A DNA stretch of 64,000 bases, taken from NCBI RefSeq assembly GCF_000282115.1, contig NZ_AKJY01000021.1, positions 49,093 through 113,092 on the forward strand. Direction: 5' to 3'. The DNA is from Chryseobacterium populi (GTDB lineage: Bacteria > Bacteroidota > Bacteroidia > Flavobacteriales > Weeksellaceae). The notes below the pieces were generated by a model. That model worked only from the letters and a program-made list of their open reading frames with translations. It was not told where the DNA came from and made no database searches. Shown piece by piece: positions 44,092 through 52,325 of this stretch (position 1 is the stretch's first letter; every line of letters starts with the position of its first letter). The position numbers and the translations under genes are program-made.

Positions 44092-46617
44092 ATGTTAACA
44101 AATAATTCCAGATACTGCCCTCTCTTTTTTCTTATATTCTTTTCCAATTTTATCTGCGCTCAAAATACAGCCAACGGAAAAATAATTGACACTAAAACCA
44201 ATAAAGAAATCACAGGTGTAGATATTTTTATCAATGATAGTAATAAGCCTGTTTTCACGACCTCTACAGGAAGCTTCAGTGTTCAGTCTGACAGTATTAT
44301 CTATAAATTAAAATTTTTACGGAAAAGCTATGCTTTACAAAGCGTAACCATTACCCCGGAAAATGCCAGTAATTTAATCATTAAGCTTTCTCAGGAGAAA
44401 GTAAGCAATATTGAAGAAGTGGTTATCCACAACGAAAAGCCCAAATATAAAAATAAAAAAGAAAATCCGGCTTATGCTATTATGCAGGAGGTATGGAAAA
44501 GAAAAAGAAATAACGGGCTAGACAAGTTTGATACCTATACTTACAAAGAGTACGAAAAAATTCAGTTTGATGCCAATAATCTGGACAGTGCCTTTATGAA
44601 GAAAAAAATCTTCAACAAGCTTGATTTCATCTTTGATTATGCAGACTCTACAGCAAGCGGAAAAATGGGGCTTCCTATTTTCCTGAATGAGGCTATTTAT
44701 GAAAATTACGGGGAAAACAAGCCCTCAAAAAAGACAAAAAAACTGTTGGTTGCACAGAAAACTTCTGGCTTCCAGGATAATCAGATCGTCACGCTTACTG
44801 CAAAAAATCTCTATCGTGACATCAATATTTATGACAACACTTTAAATTATTTTGATATAGGCTTCCCAAGCCCTGTAGGAACAGATGGTTTCAGCACCTA
44901 TGATTACAATCTGATTGACACCATATCAATGCGGGGAGAAAATGCCTACAAAATAAGGTATCAGCCTAAAAGGACTGAAGTTTTAGCTTTTCAGGGATAT
45001 CTTTTTATAGATACCGATACCTATGCTGTTTTGGGAGCCACCTTAAAATCGACCCAAAGGATCAATGTAAACTTTATTAATGCCATCTCTACAGAACTGG
45101 AATATGATAATCCTGATGAAAATACTTTTTTACCTAAAAAGTTTGTCACAGAAATCGAAATGACTCTTTTTTCCAAGAAGAAAACATCAAAGAGCATTAT
45201 TGCCAAAAGATCCGTCGATTATTCACAGTATGACTTCAACAAACCTTTGGATGCTAAAATTTTCACCCGGAAGGAAGAAGAGTATGATGATAAGTTTGTT
45301 GATAAGGATGATGCCTATTGGGTAAAAGCAAGGCCGGATTCTCTTTCAAAAACCGAACAGGGTGTTTATGATATGCTTGATAAGCTGCAGCAAACCCCAA
45401 AATTCAACAGAATTGTAAAGTTATATGAAACCCTGGGTTCAGGATATTACAATATTACAAAGGGGATCGATCTGGGCCCTATCTTCTCTGTTTACGGAAC
45501 CAATGAGGTGGAAGGAGACAGAATCAGATTAGGCGCAAGAACATATTTTACAAGAAATGACCCCTGGAGAGTACAATTTTATACCGCTTACGGTTTCAAA
45601 GACCAGCAATTAAAATATGGTGTTGAAGCAAAATATATGTTTAACAGGGTTAACCGATTTATGATTGGTGCAGGAACCCGGAGAGATGTAATGCAGCTGG
45701 GAGTACAGTTAACCAATGATGATGGAATTATGTCCCGTTCATTTGCATCTTCCACCGTTTTTGCAAGAGGAGAAAACGCTTCATTAAGCTCTGTTAACCA
45801 AACTAATATATTCACTTCCATCGAACCCTGGAAAAATTTTCAGATAAGGGTTGACGGCACCATGCAGAGCATTAAATCTGCCAATCCCGACGGGTTTAGC
45901 CTGATGTACTACCGCAATGGTGATTTAAGAAAAACACTCAATGATTCGCATGTTACCGTAAGTTTGATCGCAAGGCCGGGAGCCAAGTTTTCTCAAACAG
46001 GGATAGACCGGTACGAACACGGAACTTTAGCCCCTACAATTGTTTTAAAATATACACGTGGTATTGAGGGCTTATTCAATGGAGACTTCAACTATAATAA
46101 GCTTCAGTTCATGTTTTATAAGCCTGTTTTAATCGGAAGCTGGGGCAAGACCTTAATTAATTTTGAAGCGGGGAAAAACTTTGACACCGTACCATTGGCT
46201 TTACAAAATGTAATTCCGGGGAACCAGTCTTACAGTTTGGCAACCAATACTTTTGCTCAGCTTAATTATTATGAATTTGTTGCCGATACTTACACAACAT
46301 TGCATTTAGAGCATCATTTTAACGGAAAAATCCTTTCTTACATTCCTTTGATTAAAAAATTGAAACTCAGAGAGGTTACTTTTATCAGAGGTGCTTACGG
46401 AACATTAAGTGATGCGTCTAAAAAGATCAATGTAGAAGGATTCAAATATTCTGCGCCGAACGAACATATTTATTATGAGTACGGATTCGGAATTGAAAAT
46501 ATAGGATTTGGAAATTTAAGAATTTTCAGAGTAGACTTCAATTGGCGTGGAAATTATTTAGACCGCCCTGATATTTCTACATTTGGAATAAAAGCCGGCT
46601 TTCAGGTTGGTTTTTAA
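44092..46617 (+). CDS. DUF5686 outer-membrane protein with carboxypeptidase-regulatory-like domain
   Basis: An 841-residue protein. A signal peptide (cleavage near FICAQ) leads to a CarboxypepD_reg-like domain (about 25-115: GKIIDTKTNKEITGVDIFIND..). The body matches the DUF5686 family: NPAYAIMQEVWKRKRNN near residue 125, then a long beta-rich region with repeated barrel strands and an aromatic end (FGIKAGFQVGF). DUF5686 proteins resemble TonB-dependent receptor barrels without a plug. Function is unknown. It ends with a clear terminator and is not cotranscribed with the peptide genes behind it, which point the other way. Confidence 0.83.
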   Translation: MLTNNSRYCPLFFLIFFSNFICAQNTANGKIIDTKTNKEITGVDIFINDSNKPVFTTSTGSFSVQSDSIIYKLKFLRKSYALQSVTITPENASNLIIKLSQEKVSNIEEVVIHNEKPKYKNKKENPAYAIMQEVWKRKRNNGLDKFDTYTYKEYEKIQFDANNLDSAFMKKKIFNKLDFIFDYADSTASGKMGLPIFLNEAIYENYGENKPSKKTKKLLVAQKTSGFQDNQIVTLTAKNLYRDINIYDNTLNYFDIGFPSPVGTDGFSTYDYNLIDTISMRGENAYKIRYQPKRTEVLAFQGYLFIDTDTYAVLGATLKSTQRINVNFINAISTELEYDNPDENTFLPKKFVTEIEMTLFSKKKTSKSIIAKRSVDYSQYDFNKPLDAKIFTRKEEEYDDKFVDKDDAYWVKARPDSLSKTEQGVYDMLDKLQQTPKFNRIVKLYETLGSGYYNITKGIDLGPIFSVYGTNEVEGDRIRLGARTYFTRNDPWRVQFYTAYGFKDQQLKYGVEAKYMFNRVNRFMIGAGTRRDVMQLGVQLTNDDGIMSRSFASSTVFARGENASLSSVNQTNIFTSIEPWKNFQIRVDGTMQSIKSANPDGFSLMYYRNGDLRKTLNDSHVTVSLIARPGAKFSQTGIDRYEHGTLAPTIVLKYTRGIEGLFNGDFNYNKLQFMFYKPVLIGSWGKTLINFEAGKNFDTVPLALQNVIPGNQSYSLATNTFAQLNYYEFVADTYTTLHLEHHFNGKILSYIPLIKKLKLREVTFIRGAYGTLSDASKKINVEGFKYSAPNEHIYYEYGFGIENIGFGNLRIFRVDFNWRGNYLDRPDISTFGIKAGFQVGF

Positions 46618-46623
46618 AAAAGT

Positions 46624-46648
46624 AAATCTCCTTATGAAAAGGAGATTT
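46624..46648 (+). terminator. Terminator after the DUF5686 gene
   Basis: A 10-bp stem, arms 46624-46633 and 46639-46648, with a 5-base loop and a following T-rich run. Confidence 0.8.
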
Positions 46649-46678
46649 TTTATTTTTAGTCATAAATCTTATCTGTCA

Positions 46679-46843
46679 TTACATCCGCCACAGATCGGAA
46701 CTAATTAATGTCTGCGGAGAAAGGCAAACCGGACGATTTTCTGCCGGCAAACCGCAATACCAGTCACAGGATATTCCCTCACACTTAAAACCACCACTTA
46801 CAGTTCTAAGTTTATTTCTTGTAAGCTTTTTTAATTGTTTCAT
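46679..46843 (-). CDS. Double-glycine leader cysteine-rich peptide A
   Basis: A 54-codon gene. The leader MKQLKKLTRNKLRTVSGG ends in Gly-Gly at residues 17-18, with the basic start and hydrophobic V before the motif expected for export by a peptidase-containing ABC transporter. The predicted 36-residue mature peptide begins FKCEGISCDWYCGLPAENR and carries four cysteines (residues 21, 26, 30, 40) and two tryptophans. It is the last of three such genes in a row on the minus strand. Its core does not align with B and C. Function is not known; bacteriocin, pheromone or RiPP precursor are all possible. Confidence 0.75.
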   Translation of the reverse strand: MKQLKKLTRNKLRTVSGGFKCEGISCDWYCGLPAENRPVCLSPQTLISSDLWRM

Positions 46844-46960
46844 ATTATTTTGATTTTTGATTGGTTTACAAACAACAGTAAAAAATTTAAAACAGTATTT
46901 TTCACATACAAACCCAAAACCCTAACAGTGTTGAGGTTGTAGTTCATTAGACAATTACCA

Positions 46961-47128
46961 CTAGCAAGGGCATGGGTCCGGATCTATAATCATGTTTCTG
47001 CAACGCAATCTGTCCCAGGCTGACCAGGTGCACCATTCCGCACATGTTGTTGCAGGAGGAGGACAGGCTGAGGCACCTCCTTCAATTACTCTTAATTGTC
47101 TCTTGGTCAATTTTCTTAGATTTTTCAT
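46961..47128 (-). CDS. Double-glycine leader cysteine/tryptophan-rich peptide B
   Basis: A 55-codon gene. The leader MKNLRKLTKRQLRVIEGG is followed by a core starting ASACPPPATTCAEWCTWSAW. Cysteines are at residues 22, 29, 33, 43, 53 and 55, exactly the positions in peptide C, and the shared pattern is C-P-x-P-A-T-x-C-x-E-W-C-T-W-S-x-W. The end is DPDPCPC. The paired length and cysteine spacing show B and C arose by duplication and keep a disulfide or crosslink framework. It starts 41 bases after the peptide C stop. Confidence 0.8.
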   Translation of the reverse strand: MKNLRKLTKRQLRVIEGGASACPPPATTCAEWCTWSAWDRLRCRNMIIDPDPCPC

Positions 47129-47169
47129 AGTATCTTGTTTTGGTTTTTAAATTTCATTCAGGATTTTAA

Positions 47170-47337
47170 TTAGCAATCGCAGGGCATCACATCTATCACT
47201 GCATTTATACAATGTTCTTTCTGCCAATCTGACCATGTGCACCATTCTGAGCACCATGTTGCAGGAACCGGGCATCTTTCTGAACCGCCTGCAATTGATT
47301 TCAACTCTTTCTTCGTCAGTTTTTTCAAGTTTTTCAT
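47170..47337 (-). CDS. Double-glycine leader cysteine/tryptophan-rich peptide C
   Basis: A 55-codon gene. The leader MKNLKKLTKKELKSIAGG is followed by a core starting SERCPVPATWCSEWCTWSDW and ending MPCDC. The six cysteines occupy the same positions as in peptide B. It is the first gene of the leftward trio, with a TATATTTG promoter element about 73 bases upstream. No maturation enzyme or C39-type exporter lies in this window, so processing must rely on genes elsewhere. The leader is close to that of the 7314-7505 peptide. Confidence 0.8.
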   Translation of the reverse strand: MKNLKKLTKKELKSIAGGSERCPVPATWCSEWCTWSDWQKEHCINAVIDVMPCDC

Positions 47338-47409
47338 AAAATAGTTTGTTTAAATTTGTCGCCTACTCTGTATGCTTTTCGGCTGCCGCAATTGGTATTT
47401 GATTCTACA

Positions 47410-47417
47410 CAAATATA
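47410..47417 (-). promoter_or_regulatory. -7 element for the peptide trio
   Basis: The minus strand reads TATATTTG, matching TAnnTTTG, 73 bases before the peptide C ATG. No good -33 TTTG is found at 19-21 bases. Confidence 0.5.
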
Positions 47418-47473
47418 AAAATATTTCACCTTGAAATGAATATAAATGAATAATTTACACTTTAAAACAAAAA

Positions 47474-47499
47474 AAAGCCTCAACTTTCGCTGAGGCTTT
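47474..47499 (-). terminator. Terminator after rpmA
   Basis: Arms 47474-47482 and 47491-47499 (AAAGCCTCA / TGAGGCTTT) with an 8-base loop. On the minus strand a T-run follows, 21 bases after the rpmA stop. Confidence 0.85.
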
Positions 47500-47519
47500 G
47501 AATTTTTATAAAACGCTGA

Positions 47520-47777
47520 TTATGCGTTTGGCTCTACAGATACAAAAGATCTGTTATTTGCTTTTTTTCTGAAAACTACTTTACCGTCTACCAGAGCAAA
47601 CAAAGTGTGGTCTTTACCCATTCCCACGTTTTCACCCGGGTGGTGTTGTGTACCTCTCTGTCTGATAATAATGTTTCCGGCAATAGCTTCTTGTCCTCCG
47701 AAAATCTTCACACCTAATCTTTTAGAGTGAGATTCTCTACCGTTCTTGGAACTACCGACTCCTTTCTTGTGTGCCAT
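47520..47777 (-). CDS. rpmA: Ribosomal protein bL27
   Basis: An 85-residue protein starting [24 protein letters not shown], with [29 protein letters not shown], the standard bL27 body of the large subunit near the peptidyl transferase centre. No N-terminal extension to be cut off, unlike Firmicutes L27. It follows rplU by 15 bases, the conserved gene pair. Confidence 0.97.
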   Translation of the reverse strand: MAHKKGVGSSKNGRESHSKRLGVKIFGGQEAIAGNIIIRQRGTQHHPGENVGMGKDHTLFALVDGKVVFRKKANNRSFVSVEPNA

Positions 47778-47792
47778 TTTATATGTGGATTA

Positions 47793-48371
47793 TTATTTAT
47801 TAAGTGCTTTAAATTGATCGATATTCTTAATGATAGCAGCATCTACTTCTTCATGAGTAAGAATATTCTTTTCTAATTCAACTTTAACTGCTTTACCTAA
47901 AGTAATTAAAGTTTCTCTGTTTTCTTTAGACTGAGACAAACCGTTTTTCTTTAAGTGGTAGTTCAGTTCGTGATCTTCACCGAAGTTAACAGTTGCGTTG
48001 TCAGAAAGAACTTCAGCTTTTACTGTTTCTTTCTTAGCAGCCGTTTTCTTAGCTCCGCCTTCAAAACCTGTAATTCCAGTGATTTGAATTTGAGTTAAAG
48101 ATTGTCTGTGACCGTTTTTCACTTTGTAACCTTTTCTTCTTTTCTTTTTGAAAACGATTACTTTATCAGCTTTTACGTGGTCTAGGATCTCTGCATCTAC
48201 AGTGATACCATTTACAGCTGGGGCGCCTACAGTGATTGTTCCGTTTACAGTAAGAAGAACTTTATCGAAAGATACTTTTTCTCCTTTTTCTCCTTTCAAA
48301 CGGTTTACAAACAACTTCTGGTCTTGCTCAACTTTATATTGAAGCCCTGCTATTTCTACAATTGCAAACAT
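47793..48371 (-). CDS. rplU: Ribosomal protein bL21 with long C-terminal extension
   Basis: A 192-residue protein. Residues 1-103 are the normal bL21 fold (MFAIVEIAGLQYKVEQDQKLFVNRL ... VIVFKKKRRKGYKVKNGHRQSLTQIQITGI). The remaining 90 residues are an alanine/lysine linker followed by an acidic helical tail (HELNYHLKKNGLSQSKENRETLITLGKAVKVELEKN..). Typical bL21 has only about 100 residues. Flavobacterial L21 often has tails, but this one looks partly folded. It heads the rplU-rpmA operon. Confidence 0.95.
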   Translation of the reverse strand: MFAIVEIAGLQYKVEQDQKLFVNRLKGEKGEKVSFDKVLLTVNGTITVGAPAVNGITVDAEILDHVKADKVIVFKKKRRKGYKVKNGHRQSLTQIQITGITGFEGGAKKTAAKKETVKAEVLSDNATVNFGEDHELNYHLKKNGLSQSKENRETLITLGKAVKVELEKNILTHEEVDAAIIKNIDQFKALNK

Positions 48372-48401
48372 TGTTTATAGATTTTTAGTTATTTCGAGGT
48401 G

Positions 48402-48409
48402 CAAATATA
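48402..48409 (-). promoter_or_regulatory. -7 element for rplU-rpmA
   Basis: TATATTTG on the minus strand, 30 bases upstream of the rplU ATG. Confidence 0.5.
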
Positions 48410-48553
48410 AGAATTATTTTCTAATTAACTTGCAATCAATCAATGTTTTTTTATTTGACAACATTTCACTATGCGATGAATAATTTTAACATTTAAAATG
48501 CCGTTACATATTATATTATTTTATACCTTCGTTTTCACCAAAAAATATTTTAT

Positions 48554-49438
48554 ATGAAAAGAAACTTTAAGTTCTGCTTTTTAGCAGGAGCAGTTGCTGT
48601 ATTCTCATTAACAGCATGTAATGACGACAAACTGGAAGACTCTGCATTACCGGAGCAACAATCTGAAAACTTAAAAATCGAACAACCCGGGGAGAAAGAA
48701 AAGATCTGTTATTATGTAGACCAAAACTGGAGTTCAACGGCAGTTTTAACAACAAGTCTTCAGAATTCCACGGATACCAATTTTATGAATTCTCAAATGA
48801 CTAAAATTGCAAGTATGTGGGGAAGAAGCAATCCTACATTACGGTTCGTTAATGACCCGTCAAATTATAATTCAACTTATAATGCGATTTCTTATTCATC
48901 CGGGAAAATCTATTACGGATATGCCATTTATTATGATGCAAAAAGTAAAGGCGGAGATATTGTAAATGCAATGATTCTTGCACATGAGTACGGCCATCAG
49001 CTGCAGTACATCTTCGGGCTTCCTTCTGTAAACGAATCTACAGCAAGGCCAAACGAACTGGAAGCTGACGGTTTTGCAGGATATTATCTAAGGAGACCAA
49101 ACGGCTACAACAAAACCCAGTTCTCTGAAATTGCAGCAGCTTACGAATTTGCCCAGGCTATCGGAGACTACCAAACATCCAGCCCTAATCACCACGGAAC
49201 TCCCCCTCAGAGAAGATCTGCCGTTCGTCTGGGATTCCTTTTAGGACAATACAGCCTTTCTGCAGCTGATTTCGATTATAACTTCTTCTATTATTATCAG
49301 GGAGTTTTAAACGGAACTTATAAAATGGGTAAAAACAGCCGAAATCCTGAAATTGATGCTTATATGAGCCAATACATGGATGAGCTAAGAAAAATTCAGA
49401 CCGGAGAAATTTCTGCCGAAGAATTCAAGAATCTTTAA
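48554..49438 (+). CDS. Lipoprotein neutral zinc metallopeptidase
   Basis: A 294-residue lipoprotein with lipobox LTAC. The zinc motif HEYGH is in MILAHEYGHQLQ and the third ligand glutamate in NELEADGFAGYYL, the HExxH...ExxxD arrangement of the YpfJ-like 'neutral zinc metallopeptidase' family. HGTPPQRRSAVRLGF follows, as in that family. The first 50 mature residues are a charged linker. It probably acts in the periplasm or on the cell surface. Substrate unknown. Monocistronic, with its own terminator. Confidence 0.83.
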   Translation: MKRNFKFCFLAGAVAVFSLTACNDDKLEDSALPEQQSENLKIEQPGEKEKICYYVDQNWSSTAVLTTSLQNSTDTNFMNSQMTKIASMWGRSNPTLRFVNDPSNYNSTYNAISYSSGKIYYGYAIYYDAKSKGGDIVNAMILAHEYGHQLQYIFGLPSVNESTARPNELEADGFAGYYLRRPNGYNKTQFSEIAAAYEFAQAIGDYQTSSPNHHGTPPQRRSAVRLGFLLGQYSLSAADFDYNFFYYYQGVLNGTYKMGKNSRNPEIDAYMSQYMDELRKIQTGEISAEEFKNL

Positions 49439-49462
49439 ACATTCATTTCTTGATATATTAAT

Positions 49463-49492
49463 AAAGGAGGTAAGCCACGGTTTACCTCTTTT
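49463..49492 (+). terminator. Terminator after the zinc peptidase gene
   Basis: An 11-bp stem with one G.T pair (49463-49473 with 49482-49492), 8-base loop, followed by a T-rich stretch. Confidence 0.7.
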
Positions 49493-49549
49493 CATTTATT
49501 TGCAATATCTACTAAAGTTAATTACTTTTGATGCATATCCAGTATTATA

Positions 49550-50641
49550 ATGAATAGAGACCTCTACATTGATTTTGCAAAAGGCCTGGCAACCCTTTCC
49601 ATTATATTTATCCATACGGCTTTCTGGTCCGGGCAGTTTTATATTCCGGCTGAAGTACGGGTATTTTCACTGGTATTCGATGTGGCCCTGTTCTACGCAT
49701 TAAGCGGAATCACTTCCGGTGCGAATATTGAAAAAACATTTTACAGGCTATTAAAATTGCAAATCACTTATATGATCTTTGTAACATTCCTGTTTTTCTT
49801 CGATTATTTTTTTAAAGTTTTCGGACTTACTTTTTTTTCACTGGAATCATTACAAAACTTCTATGCAACATTTGGTTCAAAATATGCCACAACAGGAATT
49901 TCCACAGAACCCCAGTGGCAGAATCTCGGAAACTGGTATCTGCACCAATATACCAATGCTGATACTTTTCCTGTGGTCATGGGAAGTTTCTGGTATCTGA
50001 AAGTCTACTTTATTTTGACCGTTTTCGGAGTTTTAATTTTGAAGTTTTTCCCAAAACATATCAATTGGTTTATTGGACTCTGCATTGCCTTAACATTAAT
50101 TTTTAATATTTTTCCATGGTTTTACCCGACAGGCCAGGTAGGATATGTAGCATTTTATCTTGCCGTTTTCCTGATTGCCAACCGAATGCGGGGTAAAAAA
50201 ATTCAGGCAGGAATGATTTCTGTACTTTATGGAACAGTTGGTGTAGCATTAATATGGATGTTTTGGTACTACGGAAGTGAAATATTTTATACAATCAACA
50301 GAAACAAATTTCCTCCAAAAATTCCGTATATCATATGGACTTTATTTTCTCTGGTAACATTATTTATCTTCTATAACAGACTGAAAATTACAAAAGAAAA
50401 TTTCATTACCTATATCGGAAAAAATGCGATTTTCTTCTATTTCGCCCAGGGAATAAGCTCTTCCATCGTTTATTTCATTGTCGTTCCTTTGAAAGAAAAT
50501 ATGCCCTGGTGGATATTAATGATCCTCATTTACATCATTAATATCATTTTAGCTTCAGTCATTGCTGAAGGTTTGAAAAAAATTGATGCATCCGGTTGGA
50601 AGATCCTTGAACTTCTGCGAAGAAAAACAGCTGCTGAATAA
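49550..50641 (+). CDS. Acyltransferase-3 family membrane protein
   Basis: A 363-residue protein with about ten membrane segments. The start MNRDLYIDFAKGLATLSIIFIHTAFW carries the family's D-F-x-K-G and catalytic histidine in IFIHT. Such enzymes O-acetylate or succinylate surface sugars or lipids using acyl-CoA. No sugar gene cluster is adjacent, so the acceptor is unknown. The end is basic and cytoplasmic (ELLRRKTAAE). Confidence 0.82.
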   Translation: MNRDLYIDFAKGLATLSIIFIHTAFWSGQFYIPAEVRVFSLVFDVALFYALSGITSGANIEKTFYRLLKLQITYMIFVTFLFFFDYFFKVFGLTFFSLESLQNFYATFGSKYATTGISTEPQWQNLGNWYLHQYTNADTFPVVMGSFWYLKVYFILTVFGVLILKFFPKHINWFIGLCIALTLIFNIFPWFYPTGQVGYVAFYLAVFLIANRMRGKKIQAGMISVLYGTVGVALIWMFWYYGSEIFYTINRNKFPPKIPYIIWTLFSLVTLFIFYNRLKITKENFITYIGKNAIFFYFAQGISSSIVYFIVVPLKENMPWWILMILIYIINIILASVIAEGLKKIDASGWKILELLRRKTAAE

Positions 50642-50644
50642 AAG

Positions 50645-50875
50645 CTAGTCTTTACGTCTTCCCCGCATGCTTAAAAGCGCAACAATAATAATCAGAACTA
50701 CCGCTCCGATAATTAAATAGATGGGATCTGCATACCATTCTGTAGTAGTGATGGTCTTGGTAGAATTAACTACTTCTCCGGATTCCTGAGCAAGGATTAC
50801 AGGACCGGTAAACAACATGAAAACAAAGACTAAAAGTCAGCTCAACTGATTTTTTAAATATGCAATTGTTTTCAT
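50645..50875 (-). pseudogene. Small membrane protein interrupted by an in-frame TGA
   Basis: From an ATG at 50875 the frame reads MKTIAYLKNQLS, then TGA at 50837-50839, then LLVFVFMLFTGPVILAQES, TKTITTTEWYADPIYLIIG and AVVLIIIVALLSMRGRRKD, stop at 50645-50647. Joined, it is a 76-residue protein with a signal peptide cleaved at LAQ and a C-terminal membrane helix. A tryptophan codon TGG changed to TGA would explain it. A shortened product could start at the ATG at 50818 (57 residues). Either a recent nonsense mutation or a misplaced start. Confidence 0.6.
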
Positions 50876-51019
50876 TGTTAAAAATTTAAGTGATTTTTAT
50901 AATAAATATCAAAACAAATTACCAGTAATTAATTAACAATACAATAACTTCATCATTATAATATCAATAAAGCTTCTGATTTATCGCAATTTATTTTAAT
51001 TTTACAGAAAATTTATAAC

Positions 51020-51598
51020 ATGTTTAAGTTGAAACTTCCTACTGATCCAAGGTGGGCAAATATTGCAGAAGGAAACATTGAAGAAATTTTGACCGATCAT
51101 GCGTGGTGCGAACAGAAAGCTGCGACCAATGCAATCGGATTGATTACCATGCTTCCTGAATATACGGAAATCGTTACTGAACTTCTCGCCATCGCGCAGG
51201 AAGAGCTTGATCATTTCAACCAGGTACATGAGATCATTAAAAAAAGAGGCTATACTTTTGGGAGGGCAAGAAAAGATGATTATGTCAATCTGCTGGCCAA
51301 ATTTATTGTGCAGGGCAGCAGGGAAGATTTAATTGTTGATAAAATGCTTTTTGCAGCTATGATTGAAGCAAGAAGCTGTGAAAGGTTTAAAGTACTTACA
51401 GAAAACATTAAGGATGAAGAGCTGAAAGTATTTTACAAAGAGCTCATGATATCAGAAGCCAATCACTACACAACTTTCATTGGATTTGCAAGACAATTAG
51501 GAAATCCTGAAAAGGTAAATGCCCGTTGGGAAGAATGGCTGGAATATGAAGCCGGCATCATCCAATCTTTCGGAAATAAAGAAACCATACACGGCTAA
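51020..51598 (+). CDS. miaE: tRNA-(ms2io6A)-hydroxylase
   Basis: A 192-residue diiron protein of the ferritin-like fold. Iron ligands are in IAQEELDHFNQVH, MIEARSCERFKVL and MISEANHYTTFIG, the MiaE pattern. It hydroxylates the isopentenyl group of ms2i6A37 in tRNA, using oxygen. Together with MiaB in this window it gives the last two steps of ms2io6A formation. It begins just after a long AT-rich gap and precedes a DUF502 gene by 24 bases. Confidence 0.9.
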   Translation: MFKLKLPTDPRWANIAEGNIEEILTDHAWCEQKAATNAIGLITMLPEYTEIVTELLAIAQEELDHFNQVHEIIKKRGYTFGRARKDDYVNLLAKFIVQGSREDLIVDKMLFAAMIEARSCERFKVLTENIKDEELKVFYKELMISEANHYTTFIGFARQLGNPEKVNARWEEWLEYEAGIIQSFGNKETIHG

Positions 51599-51622
51599 AA
51601 TAATAAACAGTAAAAATTCAAA

Positions 51623-52240
51623 TTGAAAAAGCTGACTTTCGAAAATATCGCTAATTTTTTTCTGAAAAACTTCTTTCAGGGATTAGTGATCATTGGGCCA
51701 ATCGGGCTTACTATTTTTGTGATCTGGTATATTGTCACGTCTGTTGACAATATTATTCCGTCAATCGCAAAAGAGATCCCGGGGTTAGTTTTTGTTTCGA
51801 CAATATTGATCACTGCACTTCTTGGGTATTTAGGAAATAAGTTTGTTGTCGGAAGATTTTTCTTCGATACAATGGATAGCTTATTGGAAAAAACTCCCGG
51901 AGTAAAACATATTTATACCCCCACAAAAGACGTGATGTCTTCATTTGTGGGTGACAAAAAAAAATTCAATAATCCTGTTTGGGTAAAAACCAACGAAAAT
52001 CCGGAAATCTGGAGAATCGGGTTTTTAACCCAGAAAGAAATGGCCGATGTTGATAAGCACAATTATGTGGCTGTTTATCTTCCGCATTCTTATGCCATTT
52101 CAGGCTGGGTAATTGTTACTGAAGAAAAAAACATCAAACCGGTAGTGGGAATGACTGCTGCTTCTGCAATGAAATTTGCGGTAAGCGGAGGTGTCGCAGG
52201 CTTCCACTCTGATGATAATATATTTAAAGCTCCCGAGTAG
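51623..52240 (+). CDS. DUF502 family membrane protein (TTG start)
   Basis: A 205-residue protein. Two membrane segments: about residues 15-37 (NFFQGLVIIGPIGLTIFVIWYIV) and 50-70 (LVFVSTILITALLGYLG). The soluble part has the family motif TPGVKHIYTPTKDVMSSF. An in-frame TAA 12 bases upstream leaves TTG at 51623 as the only start that keeps the N-terminus KKLTFENIANFFLKNFFQGL, so this is a genuine TTG start. Function unknown. Confidence 0.82.
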   Translation: MKKLTFENIANFFLKNFFQGLVIIGPIGLTIFVIWYIVTSVDNIIPSIAKEIPGLVFVSTILITALLGYLGNKFVVGRFFFDTMDSLLEKTPGVKHIYTPTKDVMSSFVGDKKKFNNPVWVKTNENPEIWRIGFLTQKEMADVDKHNYVAVYLPHSYAISGWVIVTEEKNIKPVVGMTAASAMKFAVSGGVAGFHSDDNIFKAPE

Positions 52241-52325
52241 ATTTCCTTCTGCTTTTAAATATACTTGATGAATTTGAATGTATTTCAAATAAATTTTCTT
52301 TAAAAACAATTAAATATTTTAACTC

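Noticed and set aside
46679..47337. CRISPR-like or direct repeat array in the peptide region
   Set aside because: The repeated bases are the leader and core coding sequences of paralogous genes, with uneven spacing.
52268..52303. TnaC-like leader upstream of tryptophanase
   Set aside because: The only short frame there (11 codons, MNLNVFQINFL) has no tryptophan codon and no terminator follows it.
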